A stretch of DNA of 64,000 nt from Kitasatospora sp. NBC_01250. Its GTDB lineage: Bacteria > Actinomycetota > Actinomycetes > Streptomycetales > Streptomycetaceae. The stretch lies in contig NZ_CP108476.1 of assembly GCF_036226465.1 (NCBI RefSeq), forward strand, positions 8,432,001-8,496,000, in the 5' to 3' direction. Below, piece after piece: positions 10,401-16,961 of this stretch; positions within the stretch are counted from its first letter, which is position 1, and each line of letters begins with the position of its first letter. The position numbers were made by a program, and so were the translations under genes. The notes below the pieces were generated by a model. The model ran no database searches, was not told the origin of the DNA, and was given only the letters and a program-made list of their open reading frames with translations.

Positions 10401-10832
10401 GCGGTGAACGCCGTCGGCACCGCGCAGGCCTTCCTGGTCGGCCGCGCCGGAGCCGGCGAGGCGCCCGCGGTCGGCGCATGGCTGGCGGCGATGTATCCGA
10501 AGTCGGAACAGCACCACCAGGCGTTCCGGTCCCAGCGCGCGGCAGCGCTGCGGGCGATCGGCCCCGACGGACCGTCCGGCCCGGCGGGCGGCCTGCTGCC
10601 CGCCGACCCCGCGCTGACCGAGGCCTGGCAGCGGCGAGCCACCGAACTCGCCCGGTACGCAGCCCGATTGGACCAGAGGTCGGCCGACCCGGCGCTGGCC
10701 TCGCTGCTGCACATGGGCCACAATCGGCTGGTCGGGATCGACCGCGAGTCCGAACGCCGCGCCTATGCCCTGGCCCGAGGCGCCGTCGAGGCCCACCGCT
10801 CGCGCCACACCAACCCGCGGGAGCGGCGATGA
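7431..10832 (+). CDS. lanB: Full-length class I lanthipeptide dehydratase (LanB)
   Basis: 1133 residues, GTG start at 7431 with GAGGAG four bases before it (rather close). Class I LanB enzymes glutamylate Ser/Thr of the precursor using glutamyl-tRNA and then eliminate glutamate to give Dha/Dhb. The N-terminal glutamylation domain shows VLLRTPALP and the conserved RMATRPTPFGLMAAV. The C-terminal elimination (SpaB_C) domain from about residue 850 shows WFFIRYQDSAPHLRLRFHG. Both halves are fused, as in NisB, not split as in thiopeptide systems. Low-complexity linkers (a proline/histidine repeat near 7545-7600 and an alanine/glycine run at 9110-9185) are insertions. The stop overlaps the lanC start (ATGA), implying coupled translation. 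Confidence 0.93.
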   Translation: MVETHGARQDGLFSATGPVLLRTPALPRSRRHPAPAGPAHPADPAHPADPVHPGPSAPSGPSGPDADALLAHLAEAAADPALREAIELSSPSLSDLLDQVAAGSTPRPAALRRAAEAVTRYRLRMATRPTPFGLMAAVAAARFGPSAKVRWPGAEAGAGVEAAPAAERRALRPDLGWLLPLLDRLRTDPAVLPGLRLAVDQQARLRGGRLVLPYLPERLPGRSSERRSGAGDEAQPLTERTVRATAVVRAAVRTAAEPVGYTELFAALTAEFPTAPAEAVASLIRSLVGQGFLLTDLTPPPDSTDLLGHVLERIPDGHPVHAELAAIRGALAHAAALPRGQATDLLRELRARMTRLAPADRPLHADLALDVEVVLPDGVRTELEQTAALLWRMSPPATAPEHLRSYHAEFVERYGVDSPVGLAELLDPDTGLGPPAGYRRPAGPRGAANPQPSRSRGDADAARDRVLAELAAGALADREPGGLLPEVLLDDALVAQLVAPREEPGGAADTPPASLELYAELAADSLAALDAGDFRLVLSPVVGSDRAGATFGRFATLLAGAGAGAGAGAGVGAGADATGAGEGASGGALLAEAAGPAAPDGTDALEAHLEFTPYRSRHANIALTPRWLDHRVVVSAFADPGGPCVLPLDDLVVLADPERLAVYSRSLGREVRAAAHHVLNLRSGAPNAARFLQEVALTGQRPWQSWDWGAASSAPVLPRVRRGRVVLAPATWRLTAPVPAASAPFEQWEEGLVRWRRRWGVPAAVRLISGDQRISLDLDLPWHRRLLHSQARSAEHTVLQEELAPAGDGGWLCGPDGARTAELVVPLRRTPRGPAVARPRRPLPARRERIVELPGSSWLFARLAVAEARHEEVLVEHLPRLVDALPAEVDRWFFIRYQDSAPHLRLRFHGTPPALAAELLPRLHDWVLQLRRAGLGTDLRLESYAPETDRYGGAEVLADAERVFHADSLVALAALRLARAERALSRDLLAAVNAVGTAQAFLVGRAGAGEAPAVGAWLAAMYPKSEQHHQAFRSQRAAALRAIGPDGPSGPAGGLLPADPALTEAWQRRATELARYAARLDQRSADPALASLLHMGHNRLVGIDRESERRAYALARGAVEAHRSRHTNPRERR

Positions 10833-12175
10833 ACCCCACGGATCCGCTGCGCGCAGTCGCCGACCTGCTCAGCAGCCCCGGAGCGCCCGACCGGCCGGCC
10901 GCCGAGGGCGACGGCACGCCACCCGCCGCGGCCCACTCGCTCGGGGCCGGCCACAGCGGCACCGCACTCGCGCTGGCCGTGCTGGCCGACCGCGAGGACG
11001 ACGCCGCGCTGCGCCGTGCCGCGCACGGGCACCTGGTGGCCGCCGCGAAGTCGCCCGGGGCGATGCGAAGCGGCGGGCTCTACTCCGGCGCCGCCGCGAT
11101 CGCCTTCGCCGCCCGCACCATGGCGCGGCGCCCCGGCGAGTACCGCACCTTGCTGGACGGGCTGGCCCCCCGGGTCCGCCAGGCCGCGGCCGGGCGGGTC
11201 GCCGACCTCCGTGCCGACCTGGCCGCCGGTACGGGCCTGCGCTCGCACACCTTCGACACCGTCTCCGGCGCGGCGGGCCTGGGCCGCCTGCTGCTCGCCC
11301 TGGAGCCGGACGGGCCGGTGCTGGCCGAGCTGCTCGCCGCGCTGGTCGCCCTCACCGAGCCGACCGGCGGCGCGCTGCCCCGCTGGTGGACTGCCGGCGG
11401 ACCGGGGCGGCCAGGGCCTGATCCCGACCACCCCCGCGGGCACCTCAACCTGGGCCTGGCGCACGGGATCCCGGGCCCGCTCGCCCTGCTGGCCCTGGCC
11501 CGGCTGCGCGGCGTGCGGGTGCCCGGCCAGGACGAGGCGATCGAGGCGCTGGCGAGCTGGCTCAGCGCCCGGCGGGTCCCTGGCACACCTGGCCCGACCG
11601 CGCCGACGGCATTCGCCGCCACCGAGCCGGACACCGCCACTGACCTGGACACCGCCGCCGACCGGGACACCGCCAGGAGGCGGCTCGGCATCGGCGGTTC
11701 CTGGCCGATGACCGTGCGGGTCGAGGACGAGGAGGCCGGCCGCCTGCCGGTCGACCTGCCGACCCGGGCGGCCTGGTGCTACGGAACCCCCGGCGCGGCG
11801 CGCGCACTCTTCCTGGCGGGCGCGGCCCGCAGCCGCGCCGACTGGCGCACCACCGCCGTCGCGGCCCTGGCGGACACGCTGCACGACCCGTCCGGCTGGA
11901 ACCTCCAGGGCCCCGGGCTCTGCCACGGCACCGGCGGCCTGCTGCGGATCACCCAGCGGATGGCGCAGGAGTCCGCCTCCGCCGAGCTGGCGGCCCACCT
12001 CCCCGCGCTCGCCGCCACCGTCGCGGAGCAGCTCGACGCGGCACTCGGCGCCGGCGATCCGCCCGGCCTGCTGGAGGGGACGGCAGGCGCAGCCCTCGCC
12101 CTGCACGCCTACACCCGCACCGGGCCGCCCGCGAGCGACCCCGAGGAGTGGGACGCCTTCCTGTTGATCAGCTGA
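10829..12175 (+). CDS. lanC: Lanthionine synthetase C-family cyclase (LanC)
   Basis: 448 residues, ATG overlapping the lanB stop. LanC cyclases are zinc enzymes that add Cys thiols to Dha/Dhb to form (methyl)lanthionine. Zinc-site motifs are present: WCYGTPGAARAL (Cys near residue 316) and GLCHGTGGLLRI (Cys-His near 366). Other seven-repeat hallmarks are HSLGAGHSGTALAL near residue 36 and LGLAHGIPGPLALL near 215. An alanine/threonine/aspartate-rich insertion with tandem DTA units lies at 11600-11680. With LanB it completes the minimal modification machinery for the FxLD precursor. Confidence 0.92.
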   Translation: MNPTDPLRAVADLLSSPGAPDRPAAEGDGTPPAAAHSLGAGHSGTALALAVLADREDDAALRRAAHGHLVAAAKSPGAMRSGGLYSGAAAIAFAARTMARRPGEYRTLLDGLAPRVRQAAAGRVADLRADLAAGTGLRSHTFDTVSGAAGLGRLLLALEPDGPVLAELLAALVALTEPTGGALPRWWTAGGPGRPGPDPDHPRGHLNLGLAHGIPGPLALLALARLRGVRVPGQDEAIEALASWLSARRVPGTPGPTAPTAFAATEPDTATDLDTAADRDTARRRLGIGGSWPMTVRVEDEEAGRLPVDLPTRAAWCYGTPGAARALFLAGAARSRADWRTTAVAALADTLHDPSGWNLQGPGLCHGTGGLLRITQRMAQESASAELAAHLPALAATVAEQLDAALGAGDPPGLLEGTAGAALALHAYTRTGPPASDPEEWDAFLLIS

Positions 12176-12217
12176 TCGGCTGACCTGCTGATCGGCTGAC
12201 CTGCAGACGCCTTCCTG
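12152..12217. repeat. Short duplications at the lanC 3' end
   Basis: A 16-bp unit gctgatcggctgacct occurs twice in tandem at 12171-12186 and 12187-12202, just around the lanC stop. The 16 bases that encode the lanC tail (gacgccttcctgttga, 12152-12167) recur at 12206-12221 with one change, where they form the left arm of the terminator. Confidence 0.7.
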
Positions 12218-12245
12218 CTGACCCGCTGATCAGCAGGAAGGCGTC
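12206..12245. terminator. Bidirectional hairpin terminator between lanC and the MFS gene
   Basis: Perfect 16-bp stem (12206-12221 with 12230-12245, arm gacgccttcctgctga) and 8-nt loop. The stop codon of the convergent MFS gene lies inside the right arm. Confidence 0.85.
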
Positions 12246-13504
12246 CCTGCCACGTGCCGGTCCCGGCTCGCGCCGAAGCCGACCGCGACCTGTGGGACCA
12301 GCAGCAGGAGCAGGACCGTCAGCGGCAGCGTCCAGTTGCCCGAGGCGTCGTGCAGCGCACCCAGCACGGCCGGCCCGCTGGCCGCCAGGATGTAGCCGAA
12401 GCACTGCGCCATGCTGGACAGTTGGGCGGTGTGCCGGATGTCGGGGGAGCGCTGCACGATGAACAGCAGCGCGAGGCTGATGCTCACGCCCTGGCCGAGG
12501 CCGAGCAGGACCATCCAGAGGTAGGCGCCGCCGGCCGGTGCCGTCAGGAGCCCGACGAAGCCCAGCGCGCAGCCGAGGGCGCCGACGGCTGCCAGCACCC
12601 CGGCGGGCAGCCGCCTGCCGACGATGACGGGGGCCACGAACGACCCCAGGATGCCGAGCAGCGAGGAGAAGGAGAGCATCCACCCGGCATCGCCCTCGCT
12701 CAGGCCCGCGTCCTTGAGCAGGCTCGGCAGCCAGGCCGCCGCCGCGTAGTAGTTGAGCGACTGCAGTCCCATGAACGCGGTGACCTGCCAGGCCAGCGGC
12801 GAGCGCCACAGACCGCGCACCGGCCGGGCCCCCTGCCCGGCCGCCGCGGCCGGGACGGCGGTGCGGCGGCGGGCCTGCGGCAGCCACACCACGGCGGCGA
12901 CCAGGGCGAGTGCGCCCCAGCAGGCCAGCGTGGTGCGCCAGGAGAGTCCGGCGGCGTGCTGGACGGGCACGGTGACCCCCGCCGCGAGCGCGGCACCGGC
13001 GAACAGCGACATGGAGTACAGGCCGGTCATCAGGCCCGCCCGGCCCGGGAAGTCGCGCTTGATCAGGCCGGGCAGCAGCACGTTGGCCACCGCGATCCCG
13101 GCGCCGATGACCACCGTGCCGGCGAACAGCGCGACGACGGAGTCCAGCAGCCGCAGCGCGGTGCCCACGCCGACCAGCGCCATGGTCGCGAGCAGCGCGC
13201 GCTCCACCCCCAGCCGGCGCCCGATCCTGGGCGCGAGCGGGGCGAGCAGGCCGAAGCAGAGCAGCGGCAGCGCGGTCAGCAGGCTGGTCGCGGTGGCCGA
13301 CATGCCGCTGTCGGCCCGGATGGTGTCGGTCAGCGGGGAGACGGCGACGAGCGCGGGGCGCAGGTTGAGCGCGAGCAGGACCACGCCGACGCCCAGGAAG
13401 AGCAGGCCCCGCCCCGCCCCCAGCTGTGTGGTGGCGGTGGTGGCGGTGGTGGTGGCTTCGGTGTTCGCGGGTGCGTCGGCCGTGGCCGCTGTGTCGTCAG
13501 GCAC
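12230..13504 (-). CDS. MFS transporter, CynX/NimT-like
   Basis: 424 residues with about 12 hydrophobic segments. The GTG start at 13504 lies inside the last codons of the upstream regulator gene (8-bp overlap), whose sequence supplies GAGGAG. The motif NLRPALVAVSPL in the first helix and GLGQGVSISLALLFI are typical of the cyanate/nitroimidazole (CynX/NimT) group. The tail DIRHTAQLSSMAQCFGYILAA also fits. It is co-transcribed with the FCD regulator and is probably its target. Convergence with lanC does not make it the lanthipeptide exporter. Substrate unknown. Confidence 0.88.
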   Translation of the reverse strand: MPDDTAATADAPANTEATTTATTATTQLGAGRGLLFLGVGVVLLALNLRPALVAVSPLTDTIRADSGMSATATSLLTALPLLCFGLLAPLAPRIGRRLGVERALLATMALVGVGTALRLLDSVVALFAGTVVIGAGIAVANVLLPGLIKRDFPGRAGLMTGLYSMSLFAGAALAAGVTVPVQHAAGLSWRTTLACWGALALVAAVVWLPQARRRTAVPAAAAGQGARPVRGLWRSPLAWQVTAFMGLQSLNYYAAAAWLPSLLKDAGLSEGDAGWMLSFSSLLGILGSFVAPVIVGRRLPAGVLAAVGALGCALGFVGLLTAPAGGAYLWMVLLGLGQGVSISLALLFIVQRSPDIRHTAQLSSMAQCFGYILAASGPAVLGALHDASGNWTLPLTVLLLLLVPQVAVGFGASRDRHVAGTPSC

Positions 13505-14228
13505 GGTGCTCCTCGGTCGAGTCGATCGGCTGGTCGGTGTCCGTCCCGCGCAGCGCGGCCATGGCCTCGGCCAGGTGGGCCAGCGCATGGCGCTCCGCGG
13601 TGTCGGCGTCGCGGGCCTCGATGGCGTCGACGATGGCCGCGTGGGCGTCGAACTGGTGGCGCACCGGGTCGGGCAGCGGCTGGTCGACCACCGCGCGCAG
13701 CGCCGAGCGCAGCGCGTCGCTGAGGTGCTCGTACAGCTCGGCCAGCACGGCGTTGTGCGCGGCGGCGGCCACCGCGCGGTGGAAGGAGACGTCGGCGTCC
13801 ACGAAGGCGGCCACGTCGCCGGCGCGCCAGGCGTCGTCGCGCCGCGCCAGCGCCGCCCGCAGCGCCCGCAGGTCGTCCTCGGTGCGGCGCTGGGCGGCGT
13901 ACCGGGCGGCGTCGCGCTCCAGGGCCGCCCGGACCTCGTACATCTCCAGATCGGCGGCGCGGCGCAGGCGCCGCTGCACGGCCGCACCGAAGTCACTGCT
14001 GGCGCGGACGTACGTCCCGTCCCCCTGGCGGGCTTCGAGCAGACCGGTGTGCACCAGGGCGCGCACCGCCTCGCGGACGGTGTTGCGGCCGACGTCGAGC
14101 TGTTCGACCAGCAGCGGCTCGGCCGGGATCTTGCTGCCGACCGGCCACTCGCCCTCGCTGATCAGGCGCTCCAACTGCTCGATCACCAGATCGACGAGGC
14201 TGGCGCGAGCGGCGTTCCGCAGTGGCAT
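13497..14228 (-). CDS. GntR-family regulator, FCD (FadR-C) subfamily
   Basis: 243 residues. The ATG at 14228 follows GGAGGG by six bases; in-frame upstream ATGs would add an N-terminus that reads through the operator palindrome and is not conserved-looking. The winged helix is at residues 8-75 (IPAEPLLVEQLDVGRNTVREAVRAL). The FCD ligand domain runs from about residue 90 to 225 (DADVSFHRAVAAAAHN, DAHAAIVDAIEARD), with metal-binding His/Asp positions. It likely controls itself and the overlapping MFS gene through the palindrome at 14314-14356. The ligand may be an organic acid, given the adjacent remnant of an alpha-hydroxy-acid oxidase. Confidence 0.9.
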   Translation of the reverse strand: MPLRNAARASLVDLVIEQLERLISEGEWPVGSKIPAEPLLVEQLDVGRNTVREAVRALVHTGLLEARQGDGTYVRASSDFGAAVQRRLRRAADLEMYEVRAALERDAARYAAQRRTEDDLRALRAALARRDDAWRAGDVAAFVDADVSFHRAVAAAAHNAVLAELYEHLSDALRSALRAVVDQPLPDPVRHQFDAHAAIVDAIEARDADTAERHALAHLAEAMAALRGTDTDQPIDSTEEHRA

Positions 14229-14313
14229 CGAGGGCCCTCCCCAGGTCTGTTGGAACAGGTCTGTTGCACAGGTCCGTCCGCAGATCTGCTCGCGGGGCTG
14301 CCAGCCTCCACGG

Positions 14314-14356
14314 CACTGCAAACATGGGAACATGGGAACATCCCATGTTTGCAGTG
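14314..14356. promoter_or_regulatory. Long palindromic operator upstream of the FCD regulator
   Basis: Perfect 16-bp inverted repeat: cactgcaaacatggga (14314-14329) and tcccatgtttgcagtg (14341-14356) around an 11-bp centre that itself repeats acatggga. It lies 86 bp upstream of the regulator ATG in an otherwise AT-richer pocket. It is the obvious FCD/GntR binding site and could alternatively act as a terminator. Confidence 0.75.
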
Positions 14357-14399
14357 TCAAGCGGCGCCGGGCGGAGCGGGGGTGCGCCCGGCGTTGGGG

Positions 14400-14624
14400 C
14401 TACCGGGTGCGGCGCAGCGCCTCCGGCGTGAGGGCGGCGAGGTCGCGGTAGCCGTCGACCGCCGTGGTCAGGTCGGCCTCGGCCAGGATCGAGCGCAGCA
14501 CGTGCACGATGCCCGCGGTGCCGCCCAGCGCGAGCCCGTAGGCGTACGGGCGGCCGATGCCCACGGCACGGGCGCCCAGCGCGAGGGCCTTCACCGCGTC
14601 GGTGCCGCTGCGGATACCGGAGTC
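14400..14624 (-). pseudogene. C-terminal remnant of an FMN-dependent alpha-hydroxy-acid oxidase (lactate oxidase family)
   Basis: Only the last 74 codons remain. They read DSGIRSGTDAVKALALGA then RAVGIGRPYAYGL and end at the TAG 14400-14402. This is the FMN-phosphate-binding C-terminal part of the family (DGGIRxGxDxxKALALGA). The FMN domain core, catalytic His and N-terminus are missing. Similarity stops exactly at 14624, where an oppositely oriented Lrp fragment begins. The frame is intact, so the loss looks recent and clean. Confidence 0.8.
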
Positions 14625-14626
14625 AC

Positions 14627-14880
14627 GCGCTCGTCCGCTGCCCCGAGACCCGCAACTGCGCCGCGGTCAGCGGGCCGTACAACCTCCTCGTGGAAGCGAG
14701 CCTGCACTCCCTCTCCGATGTCCTGCGCTTCGAGACGCAGCTGGCCACCCGGCACCCCGGCCTGGAGTTCGTCGACCGGGCGGTGATGCTCCGCCAGGAC
14801 AAGCTGCTGGGCCACCTCCTCGATCCGTGCGGCAGATCCGTGGGCGTCGTACCGGCCGACCTCTGGTCCGACCCCGGCAT
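14627..14880 (+). pseudogene. Remnant of an Lrp/AsnC-type regulator (ligand-binding part)
   Basis: An open frame without a proper start reads ALVRCPETRNCAAVSGPYNL and then a segment with VEASLHSLSDVLRFETQLA and HPGLEFVDRAVMLRQDKLLG, up to PADLWSDPG. This resembles the second ligand (RAM) domain of Streptomyces double-length Lrp/AsnC proteins. The DNA-binding half is gone and there is no stop codon near the expected end: the frame runs on into the antisense of the next gene. It abuts the oxidase fragment head to head. Confidence 0.6.
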
Positions 14881-14910
14881 CCCGGCTCCGCACCCCCTCC
14901 CACTGTCGTG

Positions 14911-15330
14911 TCAGTGCCGCGGCGGGTCGGCGAGCCAGGCTTGCCACGGGCCCGCGTCGACGACCGGCGGGGGACCCACCACCAGCGCGGCGATCGTCCG
15001 GCGCCGGCTCCCGTCGAGGAGCGCCGCCAGGTTCTCCAGGCAGCGGGCCGTCTCGACGCGCACGCTGCCGTCCTCCTCGACCGTGTCGTTGCTGCCGACC
15101 GAGACGACCAGCCGGTTGTCGGCGCCGGGCACCGTCCGGCCGGTGACCTCCGGCCAGCAGCGACGCAGCACGTCCTCGGACGTGTTACGTCTGATGCCGA
15201 GGTTGAAGGCCGTGAGGTCACCGCGGCCGGCCTGGAGCACCCGCCCGACCCAGCCCCGGTACTCCGGGTCGCCGACGCCCTGGACGAAGGAGTCACCGAT
15301 GAAGCACACGCGAACGTCCCTGGCGCTCAT
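14911..15330 (-). pseudogene. Internally deleted SGNH/GDSL-type hydrolase
   Basis: 139 residues, ATG at 15330. The N-terminal GDS block is intact (VCFIGDSFVQGVGDPEYRG), as are the Gly block (FNLGIRRNTSEDVLRRC) and SVGSNDTVEEDG. The sequence then jumps from VVGPPPVVDAG straight to WQAWLADPPRH, the usual extreme C-terminus. About 70 residues, including the DxxH catalytic block, are absent, so it should be inactive. The frame is preserved across the deletion. The ATG overlaps the stop of the GNAT remnant upstream. Confidence 0.7.
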
Positions 15331-15446
15331 CCCTGCTCCCCGCCGCTCGTGGCCGGCGCGGCGAGCTCGTCCTCGCCGGGCAGCCGGAGCTCCAGGCGGG
15401 GGGTGGTCAGACGCAGGCCCAGAAGGGGCCAGTGGTCGATCAGCAC
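15327..15446 (-). pseudogene. N-terminal remnant of a GNAT acetyltransferase
   Basis: GTG start at 15446. The first ~28 codons (LIDHWPLLGLRLTTPRLELR, then LPGEDELAA) match the N-terminal strand of RimJ-like GNAT enzymes. The frame then passes to PATSGGEQG and stops after 39 residues, overlapping the hydrolase ATG. The acetyl-CoA-binding domain is missing; the C-terminal few codons may be the original tail. Confidence 0.6.
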
Positions 15447-15579
15447 GCGCCATTGTCGAGGACGAGGACGGCTGCGGTCATCCGGGTTTCCGCGCGCGGA
15501 CGTCGGCTCGTATGCTGCGCGTCGACCGAACTGGGCAGGCCACCGGGCCCGCGCAGCGTCAGACCTCCAGGAGGCCACC

Positions 15580-15972
15580 GTGAACCTGCCCGAAGAACTG
15601 CTCGACCTGCTGAAGGCACCCAGCACCTGCTACCTCGCCACCTCGATGGCCGACGGCTCGCCGCAGCTGACCCAGACCTGGGTGGACACCGATGGCGAGC
15701 ACGTGCTGATCAACAGCGTGCAGACGCACCTGAAGACCAGGAACATCGCCCGCGACGCCCGGGTGGCCGTCGCGATCTCCCACCCGGACAACCCCTCGCG
15801 CTACTTCCAGGTGCGCGGCCGGGTGGTCGAGGTCACCACCGAGGGCGCGGTCGAGCACATCGAGGCGCTCGCGCAGAAGTACCTGGGTACGGCGTACCCG
15901 TGGTACGGCGGCCGGGACCAGGTCCGGGTGATCTTCGTGATCAAGCCGGAGAGGATCAGCAGCATGGGGTAG
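15580..15972 (+). CDS. PPOX-class F420/flavin-dependent oxidoreductase-like protein
   Basis: 130 residues, GTG at 15580 with AGGAGG five bases upstream. It is a single split-barrel domain: LATSMADGSPQLTQTWVDTD, HVLINSVQTHLKTRNIARDARVA, and NPSRYFQVRGRVVEVTTEGA are signature blocks of the small Streptomyces F420-dependent FDOR/PPOX enzymes. Length is normal. Cofactor (F420H2 versus FMN) and substrate are not determinable here. It stands alone between the remnant patch and YciI. Confidence 0.88.
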   Translation: MNLPEELLDLLKAPSTCYLATSMADGSPQLTQTWVDTDGEHVLINSVQTHLKTRNIARDARVAVAISHPDNPSRYFQVRGRVVEVTTEGAVEHIEALAQKYLGTAYPWYGGRDQVRVIFVIKPERISSMG

Positions 15973-15993
15973 TGGCCGAACGACCGCCGCGTG

Positions 15994-16284
15994 TCAGCCC
16001 TGGCGGTACGCCTCCAGTGCCGGAGCGGTCTTCGACGCACCGAACTCCGTGATCGCGTACTCGGCGACACCGGCCACCGTGAACGGATCGCTCTTCGCGA
16101 TCTCCTCCATCCTCGCCCGGTCGTCGCCGACAGCGATGATCACGCCGCCGTCGGCCGGCACCTTCCGGCCGGAGGCGAGGAAGGTGCCCGAGGCGTAGTG
16201 GGCGTCCAGCCAGTCGTTGTGCTCCGCGAGGGCGGCGTCGACGCGCTCGAGGGGTGCGATGTAGGTCAGCTCCAGGATGAACAT
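15994..16284 (-). CDS. YciI-like protein
   Basis: 96 residues, ATG at 16284. It is a ferredoxin-like alpha/beta barrel of the YCII family (MFILELTYIAPLERVDAAL, ASGRKVPADGGVIIA, DPFTVAGVAEYAITEF). The conserved His-Asp pair of the family can be placed in NDWLDAHYASG. The biochemical role of the family is mostly unknown. It is convergent with the PPOX gene. Confidence 0.88.
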   Translation of the reverse strand: MFILELTYIAPLERVDAALAEHNDWLDAHYASGTFLASGRKVPADGGVIIAVGDDRARMEEIAKSDPFTVAGVAEYAITEFGASKTAPALEAYRQG

Positions 16285-16343
16285 GACAGCCAGGGTAGGC
16301 CCTGCTCCGCCCCGATCGCGGCAGAACCGGAAAACCCCCTACG

Positions 16344-16835
16344 GTGAGTCAGGCACACGTACCGGACGGCGACTTGGCGCGAGGCTGCTTCGCCCGGCCG
16401 CGCGAGCTGAACGACGAAGGGTTCTACGAGGGACGGGTGTTCGCACCTGACGGTACGTCAACCGTCGACCGGCGCAACCCGTGGTTCGCGCCGCCGTCCT
16501 GGGCGCCCAGCCCGTTCCCCGCGCCCACACCCACACCCACACCCACACCCGCGCCTGGCGGCCACGGCCACGGGCGCCGGCGCAGCGATCCGGTGCTGCT
16601 GGCCGGCCGGTACCGGGTGAGCGCGGCGATCCGGCACTCCAGCCGCGGTGGCGTCGACCGGGCACGGGACCTGCACGCGGGGGAGCACCTGTCGGACCCC
16701 GGCGGGTGGCCGCGCGCGTGCGCAGCGCCGTCCGCAGCGAACGCCGTCCACAGCGGATGTGGCACCGGTCATATCGGATGGAGAATGGAAGGTGCCGCGC
16801 CGCGTACCCGTGGTCCGGCAGCACTCGATGCGTGA
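16344..16835 (+). pseudogene. Fragment resembling a class III lanthipeptide synthetase (LanKC), middle part only
   Basis: An open frame from GTG 16344, without a ribosome site, contains FAPDGTSTVDRRNPWFAPPSW, then a proline-threonine repeat, then GRYRVSAAIRHSSRGGVDRA followed by RDLHAGEHL. This matches the linker and start of the kinase domain in LanKC/LabKC proteins (YRV..alHHSarGGVYrArD..tGe). The ATP-binding Val-x-Lys that should follow is absent; the sequence shifts to unrelated DPGGWPRACA and stops. Lyase N-terminus, kinase core and cyclase domain are gone. A random similarity is possible, but the order of motifs is persuasive. Confidence 0.45.
16524..16550 (+). repeat. Hexanucleotide tandem repeat (CCCACA)4
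   Basis: Four perfect CCCACA units plus CCC within the LanKC-like fragment, encoding a Pro-Thr run. Probably a slippage tract. Confidence 0.85.
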
Positions 16836-16961
16836 CGCCCGCCCACCCGGTGGGCGCCGGAAAGAACCGCTGCGTCGTCCACCGGCGCCGCGTCCGCCGC
16901 CGGAGCGGAACAGCCCGACCGGCGGAGCGGGTGACCGGCACGCCGCGGGAGAGGAGTCATC

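Noticed and set aside
7515..10808. 1097-codon open frame on the minus strand opposite lanB
   Set aside because: It is an antisense shadow produced by high GC3 of lanB; composition is Arg/Gly/Gln-rich with no domain.
12230..13504. MFS transporter as lanthipeptide exporter
   Set aside because: Opposite strand, separated by a strong terminator, translationally coupled to an FCD regulator, and of the CynX/NimT type, which does not export peptides.
16524..16550. CRISPR-like short repeats
   Set aside because: A simple CCCACA tandem tract without spacers; no cas genes in the window.
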